From positions 11,149,928 to 11,213,927 of the forward strand of contig OZ023214.1 in NCBI GenBank assembly GCA_963995525.1: a stretch of DNA of 64,000 nt. The letters are read 5' to 3'. A program made the position numbers and the translations under genes. Positions within the stretch are counted from its first letter, which is position 1; every line of letters begins with the position of its first letter. Below, piece by piece: positions 47,165 through 57,360 of this stretch. Below the pieces are notes generated by a model. The model was not told the DNA's origin and did not search any database. It was given only the letters and a program-made list of their open reading frames with translations. This DNA is from Escarpia spicata. Lineage: Eukaryota > Annelida > Polychaeta > Sabellida > Siboglinidae.

Positions 47165-50100
47165 ATCATCCATACCAATACACATGCCGGTACCATTTTG
47201 AGGGACAAAGGCTCACTATATTTTTTGGAAAGAACATGACCTTGGGCACATTTTTCAGTATGATGGACATTCCCAAGTGATAGCTTTATATCGTTTTTGT
47301 GGGAAAATATGCTTTTTTGGGGTAAAATCACGTTTTTTGAAATTGTCCTTAAAAAAAGGGAATGTACAGTTAGAAAACAAATTCAAAAAGTGGAAATTAT
47401 TACCAGTATAAGTGTTGATTTTTTTATTTCATTTATTCAAAATTTTTCTCAACGATTGCCATGGAAACGGCCATTTTGGGCAAAAAATACGTTTTTTGTG
47501 ACAAAATGTTAACAATTCATATGAAATATTTGGGTGCTTTAAATGGCAAACCCATTTCGAGATACCCAGGCAGTTTTTCAGTTACTGTTTTGTATAATAT
47601 ATTTAGGCAGAATGGGCAGTTTTGGGGTAAAAACATCAGTTTCGAAATGCCGTTTTTAGGAAAATGGCAGAAAAGAGTGATTTTGAGATTTCCTTGCTAT
47701 AAGACACCGAACTATGCCCAAAGCTGTCAAAGTTGAGTATATCGGTAAAAAACCATTACAAAGTGATTTTCATTCAGTGATATTCCTAAGGTTCCATTGA
47801 TGAGTGGTTACCATGGTAACACGTACATTTCTATTTGTTTCACTTGTTATCATAGTTGATTTGAATAATGGCTGCCGAGGTTACATACATTTTGAGGCAC
47901 AGCTTGTAGTCTTTTACAGTGAAATATTCAATTCATGCCTCAGTTACAAACTTTTCAACAAGACAAATAGGAATGTCACCATTATCCAGGATCCTTTGAG
48001 GATAAAGAGTAAGGTGATCTTTAGGTAATTTATCATTTAAACAATAGTCTGGTACATCACTATTTATTTCCTTTGAAGTCAAACATTCATTTGAAAGTCA
48101 TCCTGATTTAAATATCACTATATGACTGAAAATAGATACATGTGGATCATTTTGGTGGAATAAAAGACCAGAAACGAATTCCCCCGCGATGGTAATTACC
48201 AAGTGGCATATTTTGAAGCTATTATGTCACAGGAATTACACATTCAGCCCATGGACATTTTGCAACACAGTCATTTAACAATTCAAACATCGTCATCGTC
48301 ACTTTCCCCAGCAATAGGTGTCGGGTCATCGGATTCATCTTCGTCCGCAATCTGGTTGGCACAGTTTTGCTTGCGACACATCATAGTACATTTAATACCA
48401 TTTGCGTTGCATTGGCAGTCGTTGCTATCGAATGCCCGGCTACAGTTGCATTTCATCAGCTCAAGAACAGTTGTTGGTGCTGGTAGAACGGTCATCCATT
48501 GCACATCAAGGTCACCATCTTCATCGATGATCCATCCATGACTTGTCGGCTGCGGGACTTCTGGTTTTGCTTCAAGTGACCTCCGCCATATTGCAGCCTG
48601 ATAGTTGGCCCGTCTAGTATGCTGTTGGAGGCAGTCTCTGCAGGGTGGGAGAGATGATGAGCTAATATCTCCCCTCTTGGCACAGAAAAGCCTGTACCGG
48701 CATTCGTTGACTCTAACGGTCGCTCCTTTTGAGGCATATAGACTGCACATAAATGCCTCAAACTTCTGGTTGACTTCATCCGAGACTTCCCACGACTGTC
48801 CATGATCCGTGAAACGTTTTCTGCATACAAAGTGCTCTTTCAATTTGTTCACCATGCCCCAAGCGATTCAGTATTTGAATCAGTTCAACATTCCCTGTAA
48901 GTATCTACACTGCCAGTGGCAGCAAGACATGCCAGGGAGGGCGGAGTCTTCCTGCAGTAACGACATAGATGATATCCTGGGCAATGGAAGCTTTCTGCAA
49001 CTCTGTACACTTGCTCGGGTTTTACTCGACCAGTAATTAACAGTTGTAAAAATTGAGAGATCGATTCTGGTATCCTGGCGCTGATTCTAAAGTCTAATTT
49101 GATGGTTGAGGTGGCCACTCTTCATCAACTTTCTGCTCTTTGATGTCAAGAAAACTGCCGCCTTTGTAGCATTGCTGATGAATCCGAGCCAGACGATCTA
49201 AGGTCTTCCAGCTCCTTTCGCATCATCACATTCTCGAGGATCAGATGCTCCCTCGACAGATTGTCAGGGTAGACATAGAGTTTCCCCCTGTCATCTTGAA
49301 TGAAATGTAGTGCCTCTTCTAATTCACTTTCCAGTTCTCGACGGACGTGCTTCTTTGTTGACTCTTCTACCTGATCGATGCCATGAGACTCGATTATGGA
49401 TACAAGCTTTTGGGAGAGGTCCACCATCCTAACTGCTCTGGGATTGACAAATAGATTGTTTCGGATGAAAGCAAATAGTTCATTATAGGAGTCATCCACA
49501 ACAGACTCATAGTTCACGTCAAGGTCGTTTGAGTCTTCAATGTCTTTTGGCTTGTTGGTGGGTGGGTGTAATCCCCATAGCACGTTCGGTGATAGTGTCT
49601 AATTATTACAAATCGATCGCTGTGCTGCTGCAACTTACCTAGCGGCTTTCGTGGGCGCCCGTGTCTGAGGCTGAACCTAAAGTGCTGCCATCTGTCTAAT
49701 TCTTTTTGATTTTACAGATATACTCAACTTTGACAGCTTTGGGCATAGATAGGTGTCTTATAGCAAGGACATCTCAAAATCACTCTTTTCTGCCATTTTC
49801 CTAAAAATGGCATTTCAAAACTGATGTTTTTACCCCGAAACTGACCATTCTGCCTAAATATATTGTACACAAAGGTAACAAAAAAAACTGTCTGGGTATC
49901 TCAAAATGGGTTTGTCACTGAAAGCACCCACATATTTCATGTGAATTCTGAGATATGAATTTTTAAAGTTTTGTCACAAAAAAACGTATTTTTTGCCTCA
50001 AAATGGCCGTTTCCATGGCAACCGTTGAGAATATTTTTGAATAAATGATACAAAAAAATCAAAACTTATACTGGTAATAATTTCCACTTTTGGATTTTTT

Positions 50101-50325
50101 TCTTTCTGTACATTCCCTTTTTTAAAAGGATAATTTCCAAAAACGTGATTTTACCCCAAAAAAGCATATTTTCTCGCAAAAAAGGTATTAAGCTACCACT
50201 TGAGAATATCCATCATACTACAAAATGTGCCCAAGGTGATGATCTTTCAAAACAATATAGTTAGTCTTTGTCCCTCAAAATGGTACCGGCATGTGATTTT
50301 TTGGGTATTGACCCATGGCCTAATA
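47165..50325. mobile_element. DNA transposon with terminal inverted repeats of about 0.6 kb
   Basis: The left repeat (about 47165-47750) and the right repeat (about 49710-50325) are inverted copies. Both include CACATGCCGGTACCATTTTG, GAGGGACAAAG, GCCATGGAAACGGCCATTTT and, at the inner end, ATGCCCAAAGCTGTCAAAGT. The element sits in CR1-like copy D between ACTGGAAAT and GAAAACTATAAC, which in copy A are almost adjacent. The exact ends and target duplication remain uncertain; the junction suggests a short AT-rich target. The interior encodes the Cys-rich gene at 48283-49583 (minus). No known transposase catalytic motif was recognised. Confidence 0.85.
48283..49583 (-). pseudogene. Transposon-borne gene with C-terminal CXC-like Cys motif (broken)
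   Basis: I do not recognise the full protein. On the minus strand, frame 49583-49146 encodes a helical, charged segment (NELFAFIRNNLFVNPRAV, ELESELEEALHFIQDD). A shifted frame continues with AQDIIYVVTAG and LRPPWHVLLPLAV (about 49000-48900). Frame 48855-48283 encodes RLFCAKRGDI, DEDGDLDVQWM and a Cys cluster: CNCSRAF, CQCNANGIKC, TMMCRKQNC. The spacing C-x-C-x8-C-x-C-x6-C-x3-C-x4-C resembles tesmin/TSO1 CXC domains. It ends in an acidic tail. Frame changes near 49150 and 48880 suggest decay, although introns are possible. Similar uncharacterised proteins are, in my memory, scattered in invertebrate genomes. Confidence 0.6.
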
Positions 50326-50603
50326 GAAAACTATAACAACTACAAAGAGGCCATTAACCTAGCTACAATCGAAATTAGACAATCTAAACGAACTTTTGTG
50401 CAAAAATTTGCGAATATATAAAAATGATAACAAGACTTTCTACGCTTATGTAAGTAGTAAACAGAAGGTTCGTGATAAGGTAGGACCACTAGAAAAAAGT
50501 GCAGGAAACGTAATATCTGATGGGTTTCAAATGGCAGAGGCCCTGAACGAGTATTTCAGTTCAGTGTTTACCACAGAAGATATAAGTTCACTGCCATTAT
50601 CAG
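50326..50603 (+). pseudogene. CR1-like copy D: linker and RT fingers
   Basis: Reads NYNNYKEAINLATIEIRQSK, then after a frameshift KTFYAYVSSKQKVRDKVGPL and ALNEYFSSVFTTEDISSLPL, matching copies A, B and C. It breaks off at the LINE-tail insertion. Confidence 0.85.
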
Positions 50604-51044
50604 TTAATAATCAGCTATACAGAATGCCAATAGTGTAGATACCTTTAAAACAGTCTTTTTTAAATGTCTCAAGAAGGATGTATACAATTGTTTGCACTTT
50701 TCAATTGATATGCCTGAATAAGTTTTTATTTTAAATGACGAATTGTTTTAATTTATTCATCTTGATCTTATTGACTATTATTATTGACTTTAATCTTTCT
50801 AGAATTGGTAAATGTATTCATGATGTTGTTTTATTTGTAGTGTAATATTAATCATTTATTATTTAATTTATTTTCATTTATTTAATTTACTATATTATTT
50901 ATATTTTTATTGTTGTGAATTGTATATTTTATAAAAGCTGTGTAAATGTTGATGTAAGAATGTAGTGTGAGATGGCCCATTGAAAATCACGATATAATGT
51001 GACATGGTCACCATCATTAAATAAAGCTTTTACTACTACTACTA
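50604..51044 (+). mobile_element. 5'-truncated LINE tail inserted in copy D
   Basis: About 440 bp interrupt CR1-like copy D. The first bases encode a LINE C-terminus (FKTVFFKCLKKDVYNC). The rest is an AT-rich 3' region ending TAAATAAAGC, then TTT and five ACT repeats. TAATAA occurs at both junctions (near 50604 and 51045), consistent with a short target duplication. Joining the flanks restores the copy D text to the equivalent of ETKFKGEESD in copy A. Confidence 0.75.
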
Positions 51045-52351
51045 CTAATAAATTTGAGGGGGATGAATCAAATCAATTATGACAGTTGTTTGTTATTCCT
51101 GAAATGATATCAAAGAAAATTAAGATGATGAAAATCACCAAATCAAACAAATCACCTGGAGTTGACGGGATACCAGACCAGTGAGCTTAACATCAGTTTT
51201 ATGCGAATTATTAGAAACGCTTATTAGAGACCACATGGTGGAATTCCTTGTAAAACACAAATTAATAAATGAATCTCAACATGGGTTCCTAAAAGCTAGG
51301 TCTTGTCTAACCAATTTGTTTTGTTTTTTAGAAGAAATTACAAAGTGGGTAGATGATGGGTCACAAGTGGATGTTGTGGACTTAGATTTTCAAAAAGCAT
51401 TTGATAAAGTGCCGCATCAAAGATTGTTACTTAAACTAAAAGCCCGTGACATAGGGGATGGTCAGATCAGTTGGATACAAACATGTTTAACAGACAGAAG
51501 ACAGAGAGTAATAGTAGAGGGGGAGATTTCAAACAGGGGTCATTGTTGGACCTATATTATTCTTGATATATATATAAATGATTTGGATGATGATGTATCA
51601 AGCAAAGTACTGACAATCGCAGACGATGCAAAAGTGTTCAGAACAGTTAAACAGATGCAGATAAACACACTTTACAGGATGATATAGCCAAATTGATCAA
51701 ATGGTCTGAAAAATGGCAAATGTTATAAAATTTTGGGAATTATAAATGCATCCACATAGGACATGGAAATGTGAACAAAGAATACACAATTGGGGATACT
51801 ATATTAGGTAAAACTGTAAAAGAAAATGACTTAGGAGTAACAGTTAGTGCTGACATGAAAGTTTCGGAGCAATGTGGAATTGCTGCTTCAAAAGATAACC
51901 AAATACTAGGGCTAATTAGGAGAAATATCACATGTAAGGAGAAACAGCTAATGGTACCACTGTACAAAGCAATAGTTAGACCACATTTGGAATATTGTAT
52001 ACAAGCATGGTAGCCATGTCATAATAAGGACATAGTAAGCTAGACAGAGTGCAACGAAGAGCAACTAAGCTGATTCCTGAACTGAAAGATCTTGGTTACA
52101 ATGAAAGTCGCTTATAAGAATGTGGATTGACAACACTAGAGTCTAGGAGACTAAGAGGAGACCAAATCTACGTTTTTAAGATATTGAATGGTTATGAGGA
52201 TATTGATAGAAATATTTTCTTCAAACTGAAAGATGGCAGTATAACCAGAGGGCACAATGCAGCATTAGTCAAGGAACAGTGTAGGTTGGATATGAGAAAG
52301 TACTCATTCTCTCAGAGGACACTAAATGACTGGAACAAAATTATAACATGA
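51045..52351 (+). pseudogene. CR1-like copy D: RT palm and C-terminal region
   Basis: Frame 51181-51687 carries SQHGFLKARSCLTNLFCFLE, VDLDFQKAFDKVPHQRLLLK, and YINDLDDDVSSKVLTIADD. The catalytic box is therefore IADD. Frames 51771-52013 and 52127-52351 carry NDLGVTVSADMKVSEQCGIA, VRPHLEYCIQAW and LKEQCRLDMRKYSFSQRT-like text. A deletion removes the segment between GVDGIP and the VSLTSV region, and a further gap lies before YIILDIYIND (no GVPQGS box). Confidence 0.85.
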
Positions 52352-52636
52352 TTGTGTTAATGGTAGCAGTGTGAATATGTTCAACATTAAAATTGACAGC
52401 TATCTGGCGAGGGCGGGTTGTACGATAAGCCATGGGTTCCTTGTCCGCAAGCCGTCTGGAGCTTATAGCTCTGGACGGCAATCTTGTTAAATCTTATTAA
52501 ATCGTTTCAGTTCCATGGTAAACAATACACAGCATTCGACTGCTGGACACCAAATAAGGGCAATGATGTACGCCTCAATGATGCGCGATATGGCATTACA
52601 AAGTTGTTACAACATATACATGGTCAAGTTCAAAAT

Positions 52637-53949
52637 GAAAGGCTGAGAACCAGAGTGGTCTAACCCCCAAAATAAAAATTTGAGTTTGGATGATATAGTG
52701 ACAGATGGTGGTGAGATCTGTTCCAGAATGGTCTAACCCAGGTCAATCACGTTTAACTGCAAACGAGGTCAGTGAAGTGCTGGCACTTTTTTGTGTGTTG
52801 AACCCATTGAGCCTGAGTGGCCTAATCCACATAGTTTATGTGCGACAAGACGCAATGCGTTAACCGTATAAACACCACGGGCTGCTCGGTACCTTTCCTG
52901 TGGTGATTAGTGTGAACAGTTGCTTGCAATGTCGTTCAATAAATTGAAATATTATGGATGTTTACATCACCATCACCGATAGTCGCGTGGTCAGCGTTCG
53001 CTATCAAAATAATGTATCAAAAACCTGTTTGCCTCGTTTTAATTTGAGAACAGTAATTGTGTTGCTAGTAGACGTGACAATGATGAGGTGCTTGCTAACT
53101 GATAAGAATATTAAAAAATCCTCAGAATCTGATAATGATGATGAAGACGACTGACTTTCTGAAAATACCCCGTATTATTTCTGTAAACAGACTCTTCTCT
53201 AAGCCATGCTTACCCTACTTGTGGAGATGAGCAATTCACACTTCAATGCTTGAATGGCATGTGACACATTTGTACAACGTATTCATTTTAAGGAGGATAT
53301 TGTCCCTTTCATCTATAGTTTATGGCCATGTACTGTATCACTTTGTACTGTACTCAATTAGCAGTGATGTCCTCTTTATCGACTGGATTGATTTTCTCGC
53401 ACCAGGACTGGTATTGCTGGATGTGTATGGTCACCACTAAAACTCAACGGTTCTCTGATCTGTCTTCACTAGTTAACTTTGTCCAGTGCTACTCTGGATA
53501 TTTTAGTAATCCACAAGGATTAGTTCAAAGGCACAGTTTTGGAAACTAATGTTTCTCCAACAGTCTTGTTGGTCGGCAATGGTGTACCGATCGAAGCCAG
53601 TGGAAAAACGTCCCTATATGACATGGGTAAAGTTTTGTTTGTATTAACAGTTACCTTGTTTTACGTCATACATCGTTGTTCAAATACAATTATGAATTCG
53701 TTTTAAAATTAAAAAGTTCATGGCATATCCTTGTTTACCAACATCTGCATGATAGTCCATGGAGGTTAGTGACAACAGGTTAGACCAACGGTGAAAATGA
53801 AATGTTGTTATGGCCATAGTGGTCTAACCACATTTTATTTATTTTTAGCATAATACTGGTTATTTATTGTTTATATCTTTAAAACTTCAACATCAATTAT
53901 CTCAAAACGATGTTTTGAGTTAGACTGTTCTGGTTCTAAGCCCTTCAAA
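52637..53949. mobile_element. Possible 1.3-kb element with inverted ends
   Basis: GAAAGGCTGAGAACCAGAGT and GGTCTAAC at 52637 are matched in inverted orientation by GAAGGGCTTAGAACCAGAAC and AGTCTAAC at 53947-53912. The motif GTGGTCTAACC recurs inside both ends (near 52654, 52731 and 53818, and inverted near 53783), like subterminal binding sites. No transposase motif was recognised; short open frames at 52954-53154 and 53246-53549 have no known domain. The right end abuts the XXYLT1-related duplication. Confidence 0.5.
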
Positions 53950-53953
53950 TATC

Positions 53954-54289
53954 GATGACCCATCGGCATAAGGTAAATGCACTCCGTAGACAATAGCAAA
54001 TGTGTGAAAACGTCAGATAAAATATATCTAAATGACTTAGTGTTTGTAGATCGCCAATGTATACTACTGCGCATGTGCGCACATGACATTATTTGGAAGC
54101 TTTCGTTAAAATGTAAGTGTAAGCATAAGAATTGTTTGCATTGTGATTGGACTGCCGATTTATGTAAAGTATTTATTTTTGGCCTGTGATATATCACTGA
54201 CCGCAGGCACCACAGTTGTTCTTGTCACTGATTGGTTAAACTGAATTTCGCGCTATGGCCTATGCAAACGAACGTAATATGTATTGTAT
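53954..54289 (+). repeat. Duplicate of the XXYLT1 exon 1/intron 1 junction
   Basis: This segment aligns with 42527-42862 in the same orientation at high identity. Shared text includes ATCGGCATAAGGTAAATG, TGTTTGTAGATCGCCAAT, GGAAGCTTTCGTTAAAATGT and GCCTATGCAAACGAACGTA. It contains the last 18 exon bases of XXYLT1 exon 1, the splice donor and about 0.3 kb of intron. It is either a partial gene duplication or a dispersed repeat overlapping the exon edge. Confidence 0.85.
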
Positions 54290-56294
54290 AACTCTTGACG
54301 GGTGCATATTGGTCACGCAACGGTGGCGTGTCACGATAAGTCAGTCGTTTATGAGCGTTTATTGTGTTCTTTCACTGTTCTGTCACTCGCCAATAAACCG
54401 GGCAGATCATTTACCCATAACTCATTGGCCGATGTTTTGCATATTATTTCCTTCTCCGGTCGAAACATTAGTTTTACTTTTACTTTACTTTAACATGATA
54501 CTCGTGGCCGTATTTCACAGATCCGCGTGAAACGATATTGGGCCCTATTCAAGTTCTTATATGTTTCTGCTATGGCGAAATACAGTTGAACCTCACCATA
54601 ACGGCCACCCTCGGGACTGGGCGAAAGTGGCCCGAATAGCGAGGTGGCCATATTAGCTTGACAAATGTCCTAAATTTTACTGTTACGGAAACAATTTGGG
54701 ACAAGCGTTTCGACTGCACACTAATTTACCCGGCAAAGCAGTACTAATTGTGAGCTTGGAAACGCTGTTAACACAGCGCTGTTGAACGCATAATGTCTAT
54801 TAATTAACTCCCATCAGCGGAACTGCGACTTGTTTGAATTAGCGCAGACACGAATGTGGTAATTAGATGATCAAACGAAGAGCGCGTATATAGCTGACAG
54901 GCAACGTAGCCAACACAATAGCATCTCAAGCAAGCAGTGCTCTCAAAGACAGGTGTGTGTGGATGGCCTCCAGGTAATTTCGGCAGGTAGGTTTTAGTAG
55001 CCGTGTGCGGCAAATCGAAGCCCTTGTTGCCACATTTCTAATGATTTCAGATAGAGACAGTACCACACAATATTCCATTCGCGAGAAGATTGCTGTTTTC
55101 CTGGCCAAATTCAAAGTCACTGTTGGTGTCTGCTTTCGGTAGTCTTCTATCGTTGGTACATTGGTTCTATGACACTCGACATCATTTTACCGACGGCTTG
55201 ACGCATACAAAGATACCGTAGATCACGTATACCACTATCTTTGAAAATAGCTCCCTCGGCTTTGATATTTAAGACAATGTGTACGACTCGCATTGTATCC
55301 ACTGTCATTCGACAGCGCGTACAGTTGCACTTGCCACACAGTGGCCTCTGTGAATTAATGAACACGATGTATCGTATGTCAGGCTTTGAGCCATTTACCT
55401 ATGCACATATACATCTAATCATCGCATTAGCGTCGATGAATAGTATGCTGCATTTCTCCGCAGTAGACACATATTCAAGCACAGCGCACGTACGCTGCGT
55501 CCTCTCAATACAGGCGAGTGTTTTTTTTTGTACTCGAGACGATATCATATAAATGTTAGGCATGCGCTGTGTATGATCAACATGGCGTGACGTAGCTGGT
55601 TACACTTTGTTGAAACAAATTGAAAGGGTACGTATTGGAGATAGCAGTTGCCGGCAGTTGGCTTGTAACCTAGGTAATATAAGTGGCGCTCGGATTAATC
55701 ATAATTATACGTATGAATCTACAACTACTGCCGATAACCGGGTTGTTAAAGAAGACTGTCGTTAACGCGTCCGTCACTGTGTTCTATGTACATACATCAT
55801 ATCAACAAATTCACAATGAGAACGTACGATGCGAAAATAAATGCTATGACATGAAATAAACTATCTTCTGAAAGTTATAGATTATTTTATAGGAACTGAT
55901 ATCCATAAAAATGCTTAGAAAGTAAATGTAAGACATTACTAAAAGTAATATTCTATATAATTACATAGTACAAAATATTTAACAGTACACAAAATCCCAT
56001 TGAATGTTCTACAAAATGTTTTGTGAAGGGAAACGATAGGCAAATACTGCGAGTTAATTTCTTAAATGGAAACCTTAAAACAGCGAGAAACCAGTGCAAA
56101 CAAAAGGATATTTGAGACCATTGAGCGTTGTCACCTATCGACATATGGCGTGGTCATGCAAACCGTCACACAGCACGATCTTTGCAGGTAATGTCTGGTC
56201 TGTCACGTGATCCCCGTCAGGCGTAGATGCGACGCCGTTCTGTGCTAAGCCTCCATTTCAGATCACTTCCTAAATAGCTGACGACATAGCGAGG
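54290..56294. other. Upstream region of the calcium sensor gene
   Basis: No coding sequence was recognised. A pogo/Tigger-like end lies at 54583-54660. A possible splice acceptor (CTAAGCCTCCATTTCAG, near 56262) about 30 bp before the start codon would allow a separate 5' untranslated exon. Confidence 0.4.
54583..54660 (+). mobile_element. pogo/Tigger-like terminal sequence
   Basis: TA is followed by CAGTTGAACCTCACCATAAC, GGCCACCCTCGGGACTGG and GCGAGGTGGCCATATTA. Ends of the form CAGTTGAACCTC with repeated AACGGCCACCTCGG blocks are typical of pogo/Tigger-type mariner elements that target TA. The opposite end was not found. Confidence 0.5.
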
Positions 56295-56539
56295 ATGGGC
56301 AACGACTGCAGCCTGTCGCCTAAGGAACTTAGCGACCTGGATAGAGTGACGGCCTTCTCGCAGGCCGAGATCAAGGATTGGTACAAGCAGTTCCACAAAT
56401 GTTGTCCGAGCGGTAGGATGACGAAAGATCAGTTTCGTGCGATGTACGACGAAGCGTTCAAAACGGGCGACGCGAGTCAGTTCGTCGAATGCGTGTTCAG
56501 CACGTATGACAAGGACGGAAACGGAACGATAGACTTCAG
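56295..56539 (+). CDS. Neuronal calcium sensor (recoverin family) protein, exon 1
   Basis: Encodes residues 1-81 and two bases of codon 82. MGNDCS provides Gly2 for N-myristoylation, the membrane anchor of this family. The family core EIKDWYKQFHKCCPSGRMTK follows, with the Cys-Pro that disables EF-hand 1 (Cys37, Pro38). Then come GDASQFVECVFSTYDKDGNG and the first functional calcium loop, residues 72-83 (Asp72, Asp74, Asn76, Asp80, Glu83). The donor CTTCAG|GTGAGC is in phase 2. Such proteins bind calcium and switch myristoyl-dependent membrane binding to tune cyclases, kinases or channels in neurons. The subfamily (hippocalcin, neurocalcin, recoverin or NCS-1) cannot be fixed from this half. 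Confidence 0.92.
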
Positions 56540-57360
56540 GTGAGCTATAGATTTACCATATGTGACCCGCCTCAGCTAGCCGGGTATCAAATGGCACAGG
56601 CCTATTCTGCTCACAAGGCAAAGATAGCTGTCTGCATCAGGTTCCGTCAATTTTGTGATGTTGGCAGAAATGTATAACTTATGAGTTATGGTGTCATTGA
56701 CATTGTTCAATGTCCAGTTTATTTCCATCGACAAACAATCCAAAACCAATACAATACATGCATTTAAGAACCCATATATATATTTTTTTATGCACAATAA
56801 ACAATATTGAAAACCGAGTCAAACTGACCTCGTTTCTCAAACGCTGCTTTTCAAAGTTTGCGTCAATTTTAGTAAAAAGTAAAACAACTGCTGAAGATAT
56901 TTCAACAAATGACGTATCATTTTAGAGCATATGATCTGTGGAATCCAAAAAAAGTGTATTTAAATTCCATTTCACTATTTTGCAATTTAATACCTACTGT
57001 GTTGTGGCAGGTGAATTAGTAAATCTGCCTGGTAGCCTTTGCATGGTAGCTTTCGGGTAGTGAGGCAGTGAGGCAGTCACCTCTTTCTACGTCAACACGC
57101 TCCATTGGACCAATGCCAGTGGCTTCTGATCTACAAATTGGCGATGTTTGTTTCTTCAAAATATGTGTTTCTGCATACTGTCTGAGAAACATGAAAACAG
57201 TGAATGGTGAGCCACTCTCCAGAGGCCGCCACTGGCACTCTCATGTGCTACGTTCTCTTTGTTCCCCACATAACTGGAGACAGCAGAAATTTACTGGTGA
57301 ACGGGAAGGAGTTTAATTAAGGTTAAAATACTATAGTGTCGATAACTGTTGCCATTGGCA

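Larger units (their letters stand above)
46262..52503 (+). mobile_element. CR1-like LINE copy D, split by two insertions
   Basis: The parts are 46262-47164 (ORF1 end and endonuclease), 50326-50603 (linker to RT fingers) and 51045-52503 (RT palm, C-terminus and 3' end). The 3' end has the family hairpin at 52451-52479 and two end repeats, TTGTTAAATC (52484-52493) and TTATTAAATC (52494-52503). A 3.1-kb TIR transposon separates the first two parts and a 0.44-kb LINE tail the last two. Comparison with copy A shows that the coding text continues across both insertions. Confidence 0.9.
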
